A DNA stretch of 29,599 bases from assembly GCA_035604635.1 (NCBI GenBank), contig DATNIC010000203.1, forward strand, positions 1 to 29,599, read 5' to 3'. The stretch is from DATNIC01 sp035604635 (lineage in GTDB: Bacteria > Vulcanimicrobiota > Vulcanimicrobiia > Vulcanimicrobiales > Vulcanimicrobiaceae). Below, piece after piece: positions 1 to 8,036 of this stretch. The notes under the pieces are model-generated. The model was not told where the DNA came from, searched no databases, and saw only the letters and a program-made list of their open reading frames with translations. Within the stretch, counting starts at the first letter, position 1; the number at the start of each line of letters is the position of its first letter. A program made the position numbers and the translations under genes.

Positions 1-402
1 GTCTTCACCAACGGCTGTTTCGATATCATCCATGCCGGTCACGTCGGGTACCTGGCGTGGGCGCGCGCGCAGGGCGACGCGCTCATCGTCGGGCTCAACG
101 GGGACGACTCGGTCCGGCGCATCAAAGGAGCAGACCGGCCCTTCGTGAGCTTCGACGACCGCGCGCGCCTTTTGAGCGCCTTGCGCAGCGTCGACGTGGT
201 CGTCGGTTTCGACGAGACGACCCCCGAGGCGCTCCTCGACCGGCTGCGTCCCGACGTGCACGTCAAGAGCGAACAATACCGGATCGAGGATCTCCCGGAG
301 CGCGTCGTCGTCGAACGGCACGGCGGAAAGATCTTGCTCGCGCCGCATGTTGCAGGCCGCAGCACGACCGATCTCATCGCGGCGATCCGGACGAAGCGCT
401 AA
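1..402 (+). CDS. rfaE2: D-glycero-beta-D-manno-heptose 1-phosphate adenylyltransferase (RfaE2/HldE C-terminal type), 5' truncated
   Basis: The open frame enters from the window edge, so the start is not visible. The first codons read VFTNGCFDIIHAGHVGYL, the nucleotidyltransferase signature with the HxGH nucleotide-binding motif (HAGH). Family knowledge: this enzyme uses ATP to make ADP-heptose, the donor for LPS inner-core heptosyltransferases. The distal KSEQYRIEDLPE segment and a short C-terminal helix ending at the stop fit the RfaE C-terminal domain. Whether a kinase domain is fused upstream (HldE) or the gene stands alone (RfaE2) cannot be seen. Its TAA overlaps the next ATG by one base, and GT9 genes that could use ADP-heptose lie downstream. 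Confidence 0.9.
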   Translation, partial: VFTNGCFDIIHAGHVGYLAWARAQGDALIVGLNGDDSVRRIKGADRPFVSFDDRARLLSALRSVDVVVGFDETTPEALLDRLRPDVHVKSEQYRIEDLPERVVVERHGGKILLAPHVAGRSTTDLIAAIRTKR

Positions 403-1637
403 TGGTTCTGGCGCTCACGTGCAACGGCCCGGGCGAGTTTGCCGGCTGGGTGCGGCCGCTCTTGCACGCGCTCTACGCGCGCGACCCTGCGCTGGACGCG
501 CATCTATTCTTCGTCCCCGACGACTATGCGACTGGGCGCGAGCCCGACGTCGCCCGCGCGCTCTTCCCGCAATTGCGCGTCTATCGCGCGCGCGACTTCA
601 TTCGCGCGGCCCTGGGTCGGGCCGTCGACGGAATCCCCAAGCGGGCCGATCGCGTCCAGTACCTAGGTGGCGACCTCATGCACGCTATTCGCTTGCACCG
701 CAGGCTCGGGGGGACGGCGACATCGTACCGCTTTTCGCGTCCGCGCTACCGGACGACGTTCGCCCGTGTCTTTGCAGTCGACGAAGCCAACCGCCGGCAG
801 CTCTTGGGATGGAAGACGCCGGACGAGCGGATCGAAGTCGTCGGGAATCTGGCGATTGACGGTGCATTCATGGAAGCGCAGGGTACGTTTGCGACATTGA
901 GCAGCGCGGAGGCGCGACTAGCGCGTGACGGCGTCATCATCCTCCCGGGTTCGCGGCGGCTCGAGATCGCCAACATGGTCCCGATGTTCCTTGCGGCGGC
1001 CGTCCACCTGCGCGCGAGCTCGGCGCAGCTCCCCGTCGCGTTCGGGATCTCGCCGTTCACGACCGAAGACGAGCTGAGCCGTGCGCTCGCAGCGGGAGGC
1101 GATCCGCTCGCATACGGCATCGCCGGGACGATCGCACGCGATGGTGAGATGACGTACTTGGTCGCGGCGAGCGGCGAACGCTTCCCGATCGTGCGGAACG
1201 CGATGCTGGCCGCGACCTCCGCGCGGCTGGCCCTGACGATCCCGGGGACCAAAGTGATCGAACTCGCGGCGCTGGGCGTCCCCTCGGTCGTGTGCGCGCC
1301 GGCCAACAAACCCGAGGTCGTCGTCATCAACGGCCCGCTGCAATATCTCGATCGTTTCCCGATCGTCGGGACGACGCTCAAACGCTCGGCCGTCGTCGCC
1401 TTCGCGCGGCGCTTCCGCTTCGTCGCGCAGCCGAACATCGATGCCGGCCAAATGCTGGTTCCGGAGCTGCGCGGGACGTTGACACCGGGTCACATTGCAC
1501 GCACGGTCCTCGAGCGCATGCACGACGACGACTGGTGTGAAAGGACCAGCGCCGCGTTGCGCACCTTGTACGGCGGACACGCCGGCGCGGCCGGACGCAT
1601 GGCGACCCGCTTGTTGGAACCGATCGCCGTGCCATGA
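402..1637 (+). CDS. LpxB-like glycosyltransferase (lipid-A-disaccharide synthase related)
   Basis: 411 residues. The ATG at 402 is chosen because it overlaps the preceding TAA (TAATG) and immediately precedes the conserved N-terminal strand MVLALTCNGPGEFAGW. LpxB-like landmarks are YLGGD (residues 87-91), LPGSRR (181-186) and a late IPGTKVIELAALGVP segment, the equivalent of the donor-binding turn in GT-B enzymes. Classical LpxB joins UDP-diacylglucosamine and lipid X at the inner membrane. This protein is divergent and resembles the 'lipid-A-disaccharide synthase-related' group, so its acceptor is uncertain. Position between the ADP-heptose gene and glycosyltransferases supports a role in lipid A or another glycolipid. 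It overlaps the next gene by 4 bases (ATGA). Confidence 0.8.
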   Translation: MVLALTCNGPGEFAGWVRPLLHALYARDPALDAHLFFVPDDYATGREPDVARALFPQLRVYRARDFIRAALGRAVDGIPKRADRVQYLGGDLMHAIRLHRRLGGTATSYRFSRPRYRTTFARVFAVDEANRRQLLGWKTPDERIEVVGNLAIDGAFMEAQGTFATLSSAEARLARDGVIILPGSRRLEIANMVPMFLAAAVHLRASSAQLPVAFGISPFTTEDELSRALAAGGDPLAYGIAGTIARDGEMTYLVAASGERFPIVRNAMLAATSARLALTIPGTKVIELAALGVPSVVCAPANKPEVVVINGPLQYLDRFPIVGTTLKRSAVVAFARRFRFVAQPNIDAGQMLVPELRGTLTPGHIARTVLERMHDDDWCERTSAALRTLYGGHAGAAGRMATRLLEPIAVP

Positions 1638-2503
1638 TCTCCATCATTATCGCGACCAGAGATCGCGCGTCATATCTGCTGCGGGCGCTCGATTCGCTCG
1701 AACGGCAGATCGATGCGCCGCCGTTCGAGGTGATCGTGGTCGACAACGGCTCGACCGATGAGACGCCGCAGATCGCTCGGGCCGCCGCCGGCCGCTTCGC
1801 GCTGACGTATCTGCACGAAGCGGAGCCCAATCGCGGCGCGGCTCGCAATCGCGGGCTTGCTCGCGCCGGCGGCGAGCTGATTGCGTTCATCGACGACGAC
1901 GTCTGGTTGCCGCAGCGTTTTCTGGCAGCCCACGCCGCCGCGCACGCAGCGGAGGCTTCGCTCGCCGTCTCCGGGCCGATCATCAACGTGCCATCGTACG
2001 ACGTGATGCCCAGGCCGACGCCGGCTAACTATTCGCGCGCGTTTTTCTGCACCTGCAACGTTTCGCTGCCGAAGGCAGCGCTCGAGGCGGCGGGCGGATT
2101 CGACGAACGCTTCAGGCTCTACGGGTGGGAGGACACCGAATTGGGCTTGCGCTTGCGCGAGAGCGGCCTGCGGCGCCGCTTCGCCTGGGATGCGTTCCTC
2201 TATCACATCAAGCCGCCGGCGCGCGATACGCTCGACGTCGCGACGCGGCGGACGATCGAAAAAGCGCGTATGGCTGCACGCTTGATCCAAACCGCGCCGT
2301 CGTTGCGGACGCGCTTGGCCACCGGCGCGTATCCGCTGAACCTCGCGCGGGCGCGGCTCATTGCGCCGCGCTGGGTCCTGCCGCTCTATGCCGGCGTGGC
2401 AACGCAGACGCGCATCCCGGCGCTCGCGGGCTTTGCGCGCGGCTTGCTCTTGGACGGATTGTACGTCGACGAACTCGGGCGCGCGCTCGGCGGACGATTA
2501 TGA
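1634..2503 (+). CDS. Family 2 glycosyltransferase
   Basis: 289 residues. The N-terminus MISIIIATRDRASYL is the GT-A nucleotide-binding strand. FIDDD (residues 85-89) is the metal/UDP-binding DxD region, and GWEDTELGLRLR (E166, D167) is the catalytic-base motif shared with chondroitin-polymerase-like GT2 enzymes. No membrane segment is evident, so it is probably cytosolic or peripheral. It has the same architecture as the proteins at 5155-6045 and 7143-8036. The start overlaps the LpxB-like stop by 4 bases and its own stop overlaps the next ATG, so translation is likely coupled. Donor and acceptor sugars cannot be read from the sequence. Confidence 0.88.
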   Translation: MISIIIATRDRASYLLRALDSLERQIDAPPFEVIVVDNGSTDETPQIARAAAGRFALTYLHEAEPNRGAARNRGLARAGGELIAFIDDDVWLPQRFLAAHAAAHAAEASLAVSGPIINVPSYDVMPRPTPANYSRAFFCTCNVSLPKAALEAAGGFDERFRLYGWEDTELGLRLRESGLRRRFAWDAFLYHIKPPARDTLDVATRRTIEKARMAARLIQTAPSLRTRLATGAYPLNLARARLIAPRWVLPLYAGVATQTRIPALAGFARGLLLDGLYVDELGRALGGRL

Positions 2504-3093
2504 CGCAGAGCAGTGAGGGGACCCTGACGCTCATCGCGCCGAGCGTCGAATATCGGGATTCCTATATCGCGGCGCTGCGGGAGCATCAGGCGCAGGGACG
2601 CTTCCTCGACAACCGCCACATCGACAACGACGTCGGCGCGCTCACGCGCGACTTCGAACGTCTCGTTCGCACGCTGTGCAACGCCGCCGACCCCGCATAC
2701 ATCAAGCCCGGCTTCGTCCCCGAGACATTCTTATGGATGATCGAATCGCGGACCAACGAGCTCGTTGGCCGCGCGTCGATCCGCCACCAGCTTTCCGACG
2801 AGCCGTCGCTGCGCGACATCGGCCACATCGGGTACGATATCCGGCCGTCGCGACAAGGTCGAGGCTACGGGAAGACGATCCTCGGGCTGACGCTCGACGC
2901 GGCACGCCGGCTGGGGATGGAGCGCGTGCTCGTGACCTGCGATTCGAACAACTTGCGCTCGAAATCGATCATCGAGCACTGGGGCGGGGTCTTCGAGCGC
3001 TCCGTCCCGCTCGCCGGCCGCGAGTACGTCCGGCTACGATTCTGGATTGATTTAGGGAGTCGCGGAACGCGCGCTCCTGGCGCGCGATGGTGA
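2500..3093 (+). CDS. GNAT-family N-acetyltransferase
   Basis: 197 residues. The ATG at 2500 overlaps the upstream TGA (ATGA), which decides the start within a longer open frame. The acetyl-CoA-binding motif A reads RQGRGYG (residues 118-124), preceded by the strand GHIGYDIRPS and followed by a helix and VTCDSNNLRSKSIIEHWG, typical of RimJ/RimL-like GNATs. The substrate is unknown; in this cluster it could acetylate an amino sugar, but the fold is also common in unrelated roles. The last residues (GSRGTRAPGARW) are encoded by a GC hairpin (3068-3086) and look like an appended tail, not part of the fold. Confidence 0.85.
   Translation: MTQSSEGTLTLIAPSVEYRDSYIAALREHQAQGRFLDNRHIDNDVGALTRDFERLVRTLCNAADPAYIKPGFVPETFLWMIESRTNELVGRASIRHQLSDEPSLRDIGHIGYDIRPSRQGRGYGKTILGLTLDAARRLGMERVLVTCDSNNLRSKSIIEHWGGVFERSVPLAGREYVRLRFWIDLGSRGTRAPGARW
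3068..3086. repeat. GC-rich perfect hairpin at the 3' end of the GNAT gene
   Basis: CGCGCGC (3068-3074) and GCGCGCG (3080-3086) can form a 7-bp stem around the loop TCCTG. The hairpin lies in the last codons of the acetyltransferase gene, and no T-run follows, so it is not a classical intrinsic terminator. A similar GC stem with a short loop occurs in the repeat near 9864. It could be a dispersed palindromic sequence or a mRNA-stabilising 3' structure. Confidence 0.5.
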
Positions 3094-3138
3094 CCACTGG
3101 GGTCCAGCTACCCGAATGCTTTCTAGGGAGCGACGGCG

Positions 3139-4122
3139 ATCGAGCGTAAGCGCATCCTGATCGTACGCGCCGACGGAATCGGCGACGCGTTGTGCTTGGC
3201 GCCGCTCGTCTGCGCGTTATGCGACGCAGGGCACGAGCTCGGCGCCTTGTTGTCGACGGAGAACGCGCAAGCGTTCGCAACGCGGGCCTTCGAACGCGTT
3301 CACATCGTCGAGCGCATCCCGTGGCCTGCCCACGGGTCGACGCCGGAGAGCTACAAGATCGCGCGGGCTCAGGCTCGCGTCGCGCAGTACGATGTCGCGC
3401 TGATCGCATCCGAAGAACCCGAAGCCTATCGGTTCGCCAACGAGATCCGCGCCCCGGCCCGAATCGGCTTCGTCAACGGATGGGGAAAGCCACTCAAGTC
3501 ATTTTGGGCGTGGACGCAGCTGACGCGCGCAATCGCGCGGAGCGCCTCTGCGGCGCGCACTCGCGAGCACGAGGTCGAAACGCTGTTCCACCTAGGCGAG
3601 GGGTTGCACGATGAAGATCATCCGACAAGCGATCTCGCGCGGTTGCGCCCGCTCGTCGTCGACGACCTTTCCCGCCTCGAAAAGGACGTTCACGTCGCAT
3701 TCCAAGTCGTTGCCAAGGCCGTCTCCGACCGAATCGACGAGCACGCGGCGATCGTGCGCGCCATCGCGGCGCGATACCCGGTAGTCGTCATCGGGGCCGC
3801 GGCCGACGCGGCTCTGGTCCGCGCGGTCGCCACCGCGGCGGGCACCCTCGAGCGCATCTTCGAGCACGTTGCCGACTGGCGCGAAGCCTTGGCGCGAATG
3901 CGCGCGGTCGTCACTTGGGACAGCGGAGCCGCGCACGTCGCCGGGATGGCCGGCGTCCCATGCGTCGATCTCTTCCCGGCGGAACCGCACGCAAAACACG
4001 ATGTCGAGCGCTGGTCGCCGTGGGCCGGACCGTCGAGGACATTGATCGTCGGACCAGAACCGTCGGGCAACGCACCCGCGATCATCGCGTCGCTGCGCGA
4101 AATGCTGGAAGATGAAAGATAG
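3139..4122 (+). CDS. Family 9 glycosyltransferase (heptosyltransferase-like), probable non-AUG start
   Basis: 327 residues if started at the ATC at 3139. The reading frame is open from 3127. The GT9 opening strand and GD loop, RILIVRADGIGDALCLAPL, lies upstream of the first conventional start (TTG at 3190), which would remove it. ATC at 3139 follows AGGGAG (3125-3130) by 8 bases, an ideal Shine-Dalgarno distance, and gives the usual family N-terminus. Late motifs WDSGAAHVAGMAGVPCVDLFP match the sugar-nucleotide-binding C-terminal domain. Such enzymes transfer heptose from ADP-heptose to LPS core on the inner face of the membrane. Either a rare AUC start or a sequence error at an ATG is possible. 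It overlaps the next gene by 11 bases. Confidence 0.82.
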   Translation: MERKRILIVRADGIGDALCLAPLVCALCDAGHELGALLSTENAQAFATRAFERVHIVERIPWPAHGSTPESYKIARAQARVAQYDVALIASEEPEAYRFANEIRAPARIGFVNGWGKPLKSFWAWTQLTRAIARSASAARTREHEVETLFHLGEGLHDEDHPTSDLARLRPLVVDDLSRLEKDVHVAFQVVAKAVSDRIDEHAAIVRAIAARYPVVVIGAAADAALVRAVATAAGTLERIFEHVADWREALARMRAVVTWDSGAAHVAGMAGVPCVDLFPAEPHAKHDVERWSPWAGPSRTLIVGPEPSGNAPAIIASLREMLEDER

Positions 4123-5155
4123 TGCGCGCGCGCTTCTCATAGCGGCGGGTGGCGGTTTCGGCGACACTTTCCTCGCCTCGATGTGCGTTTCAGCGCTGCG
4201 TTCCAAGTACGACGCCGTCGACGCCGTCGTGCTGCCCGCGCATATCGATGCCTTGCTCCACGGCGCCGAGGTCGACGAGATCTTTTCGGCGATGCGGCCG
4301 GCAGGCGAACTTGGGGAGGAGCTGCGCCGGCGGCATTATGTGGTCGCCGTCGTCACTTGGGCCACCGCCGCTACGGCATCGCTCGCAATCCAGAGCGGCG
4401 CGCGCACCCGAGTCGGTCAAGCGCGCCGGCTCTATTCGTTCCTTTTCACCAAGCGAGTCCGCGTGCGCAGCGAACTCGGCGATACGACGACGCATTGGAG
4501 CGAGATCCTGCTCGACTACCCACGTTCGCTCGGATGCGAAACGCCGGTGCCATGGCCGTCCTTCGAGATTCGTGCCGACGAGGAAGGCGAGGCCGACGCG
4601 CTTCTGCGCGACCTCGGGGTTCACGGCGACTACATGCTCCTCCATCCGGTCTCGGCGGTTGCCCCGCGCCGCCCGCTTTGGCCCGTCGCCGGATGGCGCG
4701 CGCTGGTCGAGCGCATCGCGAAGAAGCACGGTCTTCCCATCCTCATCTTGGGAAGTGCGGCGGACGCGCAGATCGCTGCGCGAATCGCCGAGGGGACGGG
4801 AGCGATCTCGGCGGTCGGCCGCACGACGTACGGAGGCTTTGGGGCGCTGGCACGGCGTGCGAGCGCGCTCGTCGGGATGCACAGTGCTCCCATGCACATC
4901 GCCGGCGCCGTCGGGGCGCGGACGGTGAGCGTCTTTCCGTTACGCGTCGACTTCCCGGATCGCTGGCGGCCGCTCGGACCGCGCGTCGCGGTCGTCCGCA
5001 ACAGCTATCCGTGTCCGCGCGGACGCGATCACTTCATGGAGACGTGCGCGACGTACGAGTGCATCGCCCAGCTCGATCTCGACGCGATCGATGCGGCGCT
5101 CGACCGTGTGCTCAACGATCCCCAGCCGTCGCTGCGCGCCGGGCTAGCAGCTTAG
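4112..5155 (+). CDS. Family 9 glycosyltransferase (heptosyltransferase-like)
   Basis: 347 residues from the ATG at 4112, inside the 3' end of the previous gene. The N-terminal RALLIAAGGGFGDTFLASM carries the GD loop of GT9, LLHPVSAVAPRRPLWP marks the second Rossmann domain, and VGMHSAPMHIAGAVGARTVSVFP is the characteristic donor-binding region. A Cys-containing segment (YPCPRGRDHFMETCATYECI) near the C-terminus resembles the Cys-rich loop of many heptosyltransferases. The presumed substrate is ADP-heptose or a related nucleotide sugar for LPS core. The TAG overlaps the GTG of the next gene by one base. Confidence 0.88.
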   Translation: MKDSARALLIAAGGGFGDTFLASMCVSALRSKYDAVDAVVLPAHIDALLHGAEVDEIFSAMRPAGELGEELRRRHYVVAVVTWATAATASLAIQSGARTRVGQARRLYSFLFTKRVRVRSELGDTTTHWSEILLDYPRSLGCETPVPWPSFEIRADEEGEADALLRDLGVHGDYMLLHPVSAVAPRRPLWPVAGWRALVERIAKKHGLPILILGSAADAQIAARIAEGTGAISAVGRTTYGGFGALARRASALVGMHSAPMHIAGAVGARTVSVFPLRVDFPDRWRPLGPRVAVVRNSYPCPRGRDHFMETCATYECIAQLDLDAIDAALDRVLNDPQPSLRAGLAA

Positions 5156-6045
5156 TGCGCGCGACCATTCAGCTGTGCACGTACAATCGCGCTCACCTCC
5201 TGGGGCGCGTCCTGGAGGCCTGCTTCGAACAGACCGTCCGCGACTATGAAGTCGTCCTCGTCGACGACGGCTCGAAAGACGCGACGCCGTTGGTGATCGA
5301 GCGGGCGCAAGCGACGGCGCGCGTTCCGTTCATCGTCGTCAGCCAAGCCAATGCCGGGCTGGCGAAAGCCCGCAACTCCGGCCTGCGCCGCGCGACCGGC
5401 GAACGGATCATCTTCATCGACGACGACATCCTACCGATGCCGAATTTCGTCGCCGAGCATTTGCGCTCGCATGCCAGCGCCCCCGATGCGATCGTGCGCG
5501 GCGCGGTCATCAACACCGAGAGCTTCGACGATCTCCCGCCGCCGATCTGGACCGCAGCAAACTACAGCGGCAACTATTTTTGGACCAGCAACGTGTCGAT
5601 CGCGCGCAAACGGCTGGACGCTGTCGGCGGGTTTTTCGACGAGAGCTTCTCCGAGTACGGGTGGGAGGACATCGAGCTCGGTCTGCGCCTGCGCTTCGCC
5701 GGGACGCGCTCGGTCTTCAACCGCTTCGCGGTCGCGTTCCATTATAAGCCGCGCCCAACGAGCGCCGACCTCGCGCAGATGCTCCGCCAAGCGCGGGCGC
5801 AGGCTCGAACCGCCGCCCAGTTGCAGCGTTTGCATCCCCATTGGCGCGTCGCGCTCGCGACCGGCGATACGCCGCTCCAGCGCGGTCTTGCGCGCGCCCT
5901 GCGGAGTCTGCCGCGCAGAAGCCTGGAGCGCCTGGTCGGCGACCCCGAGGCGCCCCGGCGGCTGGGCCGCCTCGGCTTCGCCGCGGCGCGCACCCTCGCG
6001 GCGGCCGCCTATTATGAAGAGTTGGAGCGGTCTTCAGCACAATGA
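5155..6045 (+). CDS. Family 2 glycosyltransferase
   Basis: 296 residues with a GTG start at 5155 overlapping the upstream TAG. The frame is open far upstream, but only this start gives the canonical GT-A opening, ATIQLCTYNRAHLLGR. VLVDDGSKD binds the nucleotide, FIDDD ends at residue 91, and YGWEDIELGLRLR is the catalytic motif. It is close in design to the GT2 at 1634-2503, including the NVSIARKRLDAVGGFFDE region, suggesting paralogues from duplication. Acceptor unknown. The downstream gap to 6161 is filled by the 128-nt element described separately. Confidence 0.87.
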   Translation: MRATIQLCTYNRAHLLGRVLEACFEQTVRDYEVVLVDDGSKDATPLVIERAQATARVPFIVVSQANAGLAKARNSGLRRATGERIIFIDDDILPMPNFVAEHLRSHASAPDAIVRGAVINTESFDDLPPPIWTAANYSGNYFWTSNVSIARKRLDAVGGFFDESFSEYGWEDIELGLRLRFAGTRSVFNRFAVAFHYKPRPTSADLAQMLRQARAQARTAAQLQRLHPHWRVALATGDTPLQRGLARALRSLPRRSLERLVGDPEAPRRLGRLGFAAARTLAAAAYYEELERSSAQ

Positions 6046-6160
6046 TGTTGAGCGGACCCTGGGGGAATGGTGCTTTAGCAGATTTCGTGAGTCCGCGTGA
6101 GGTTCGGGGGCCCCATGCTTTGCATGGGGGGCGCGGAGCCTGGGGCGGAGCGCCTTAAGA
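6033..6160 (+). repeat. Intergenic structured element, copy 1 (about 128 nt), ending at a start codon
   Basis: This stretch runs from the last codons of the GT2 gene to the base before the ATG at 6161. It is homologous to 12196-12321 on the minus strand. By hand, the last 51 aligned positions (6106-6156) match 45/51 without gaps, and 6059-6091 match 22/33. CCCCATGC (6111-6118) and GCATGGGG (6122-6129) form an 8-bp stem with a TTT loop. GGCG/CGCC (6144-6147/6151-6154) encloses GAG, part of the GGAG that lies 10 bases before the start codon. The element could be a cis-acting 5' leader RNA or an ERIC/MITE-like mobile intergenic repeat. No known riboswitch consensus was recognised. Confidence 0.75.
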
Positions 6161-7177
6161 ATGAACATCGTCCTCTCGCGGACCGATCGCGTCGGAGACC
6201 TGGTCCTCTCGACCCCGGCGATCGCGTCGTTTCGCCGTTCCTTTCCACAAGCGCACATCGCGCTGGTCTGCAGCGAGTACAATCGCGCGGCGGTCGAGGG
6301 GAATCCCGACCTCGACGAGCTCATAGCAATCGCGCCGCCGTGCGAGCCGGACAGCGCCAAACGCGCGCTGCGACGGCCATACGATCTAGCCGTCGCGCTC
6401 GCGCCGCGCTTCAACGATTTCCGAATCGTTGCGGCGACGGAAGCGCCGCGCCGAATCGGGTACACGTACACGCGCCGCTACATCGCGCGGCTCGCGTCAC
6501 GCCTTTTCCTCACCGACGTTGCGATCTCCGAGGCCGATCCACGCCGCTGCGAAGTCGATCCGCGCTGCGTGGTGCGCCACGAGGTCGATCAGGTCCTAAC
6601 GCTCGTCGAGCTCGCCGGCGGGCAGTCGCTCTATCGCGATCTCGTCATCGCGATCGATGACGCCGACCGGGAGGCCGTCGCCGATGTGCCGGCTGCGGCG
6701 ATCACGCTGCATTTGGGACACCGTTGGGCGACGTCTGGGAGCACGATCGACAGCGTCGTGCGCCTGTTGCGCGAGTTGCGCGGTTTCGGCCGGCCAATCG
6801 TCGTGACGTTCGGCGACGACGGCGCATCGATCGCCGAGGTGGTACGTGACGCCGGAGTCGCCGATGTGCTCGTCGGGCAACTCTCATTCGGTGCGTGGGC
6901 CGCCGCTTTCGAAAAGAGCGCGCTCATCGTTACCGTCGATACCGCGGCGACGCACGTAGCGAGCGCGGTTCGCAGGCCCATCGTCGTCCTTTTCGAACAC
7001 CGCTACTTTCGCTTGAACTCACAAGAATGGTCGCCGTATCGAGTCCCGAGTGCCGTCTTGCGCAAACCGTCGCTCGCGACGGAAGATTCGTTGCGGGCTT
7101 CGCGCGGGCAGATCATCGACGCGGTAGCCGGGCTACTGAGCCATGCTGAAGATCTCAGTCGTTATCCCGACGTATAA
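6161..7177 (+). CDS. Family 9 glycosyltransferase (heptosyltransferase-like)
   Basis: 338 residues. The ATG at 6161 begins MNIVLSRTDRVGDLVLSTPAI, the canonical GT9 N-terminus with the GD loop, directly after the structured element. VTVDTAATHVASAVRRPIVVLFEHR is the C-terminal nucleotide-sugar-binding region. LPS core heptosyl transfer is the usual role; the donor is not proven. The initiation region, including GGAG (6147-6150), lies within the upstream repeat, so translation may depend on folding of that leader. The 3' end overlaps the next gene by 35 bases in another frame. Confidence 0.88.
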   Translation: MNIVLSRTDRVGDLVLSTPAIASFRRSFPQAHIALVCSEYNRAAVEGNPDLDELIAIAPPCEPDSAKRALRRPYDLAVALAPRFNDFRIVAATEAPRRIGYTYTRRYIARLASRLFLTDVAISEADPRRCEVDPRCVVRHEVDQVLTLVELAGGQSLYRDLVIAIDDADREAVADVPAAAITLHLGHRWATSGSTIDSVVRLLRELRGFGRPIVVTFGDDGASIAEVVRDAGVADVLVGQLSFGAWAAAFEKSALIVTVDTAATHVASAVRRPIVVLFEHRYFRLNSQEWSPYRVPSAVLRKPSLATEDSLRASRGQIIDAVAGLLSHAEDLSRYPDV

Positions 7178-8036
7178 CCGCCTCGAGACGCTGCGCGCCG
7201 TGATCCCGGCACTCGTCGCCCAGGAGCAGCCGCCCGAGACCTACGAAGTCGTCGTCGCCGACTCGCGCTCGACCGACGGGACTGCGGAATACCTGGCCGA
7301 GGTCGCGCGCGGGGCGCCGCGCGTCCGCCATCTCCCGGGCCCGTACACCGGGCGCGCCATGGCGCGCAACGCCGGCATCGCGGCCTCACGCGCGCCGATC
7401 GTCTTGTTCACGGATTCCGATATCATCGCCTCGCCCGATCTGCTGACGCGACATCTCGAGCATCACCGCGAACTTCAAGCGCAAGCGGTCGTGGGCATGG
7501 AAGTTCAAGTCGAAACGTACTCCGAGTACTTGCGCAGGCGTGACGATCCGAAGCTGCGTCAGCCGCTGCACGGCAGCGCGTCAAAGCGCCTGAGCTGGCT
7601 CTATTTCATGACCGGGAATGCGTCGGTTCGCCGCGCGGATCTGGAACGCGTCGGAGGATTCGACGAATCGTTCACCGGTTACGGACATGAAGACCTCGAG
7701 CTCGGCTATCGCCTCCAGCAGGCGGGCGTGCGCATCGTTTACGAACCGCGCGCCGTCAACTATCATTGGCAAGCGGTCCCGTACGAGGAGCAAAAGCAAA
7801 AGATGGAGCTCGCCGGCCGTTCGACGGTCCGCTTCTTTCGAAAGCATCCGAGCTTCGTGGTGCAGACGCGCTTGGGGATGACGCCGCTCTCGCTCGGCGT
7901 TCACGGTGCGCTCGCAAGGTTTCCGGGCGCGGTCGCATGGCTGGAGCGGCTCGGTGAACGCAACGGCTTTGCCCGCACGGTCGCCTATCAGTATCACTAT
8001 CTCAACGGAGTAAAGGCAGCGCTGGATGGCAAGTAA
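7143..8036 (+). CDS. Family 2 glycosyltransferase
   Basis: 297 residues. The ATG at 7143 lies inside the previous gene but gives the standard opening MLKISVVIPTYNRLETL. TDSDI (residues 90-94) is the DxD metal-binding site, GHEDLELGYRL the catalytic motif, and YHWQ a conserved late motif. No transmembrane span is evident. It probably adds a sugar in the same surface glycan as its neighbours. It overlaps aspS by 11 bases, so the aminoacyl-tRNA synthetase appears to be read from the end of this polysaccharide operon. Confidence 0.88.
   Translation: MLKISVVIPTYNRLETLRAVIPALVAQEQPPETYEVVVADSRSTDGTAEYLAEVARGAPRVRHLPGPYTGRAMARNAGIAASRAPIVLFTDSDIIASPDLLTRHLEHHRELQAQAVVGMEVQVETYSEYLRRRDDPKLRQPLHGSASKRLSWLYFMTGNASVRRADLERVGGFDESFTGYGHEDLELGYRLQQAGVRIVYEPRAVNYHWQAVPYEEQKQKMELAGRSTVRFFRKHPSFVVQTRLGMTPLSLGVHGALARFPGAVAWLERLGERNGFARTVAYQYHYLNGVKAALDGK

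Noticed and set aside
746..1438. Long minus-strand open frame (230 codons) opposite the LpxB-like gene
   Set aside because: Low-complexity Ser/Arg/Ala composition typical of the antisense of GC-rich coding sequence, and no family resemblance; the plus frame is clearly coding.
3090..3149. Short GTG-initiated ORF (19 codons) between the GNAT and GT9 genes
   Set aside because: No ribosome site, no recognisable leader-peptide pattern and out of frame with the GT9 gene; the non-AUG start is a simpler account.
6042..6158. 38-codon ORF running through structured element copy 1
   Set aside because: Not preserved in copy 2, where in-frame stops occur, so the element is conserved as RNA or DNA and not as protein.
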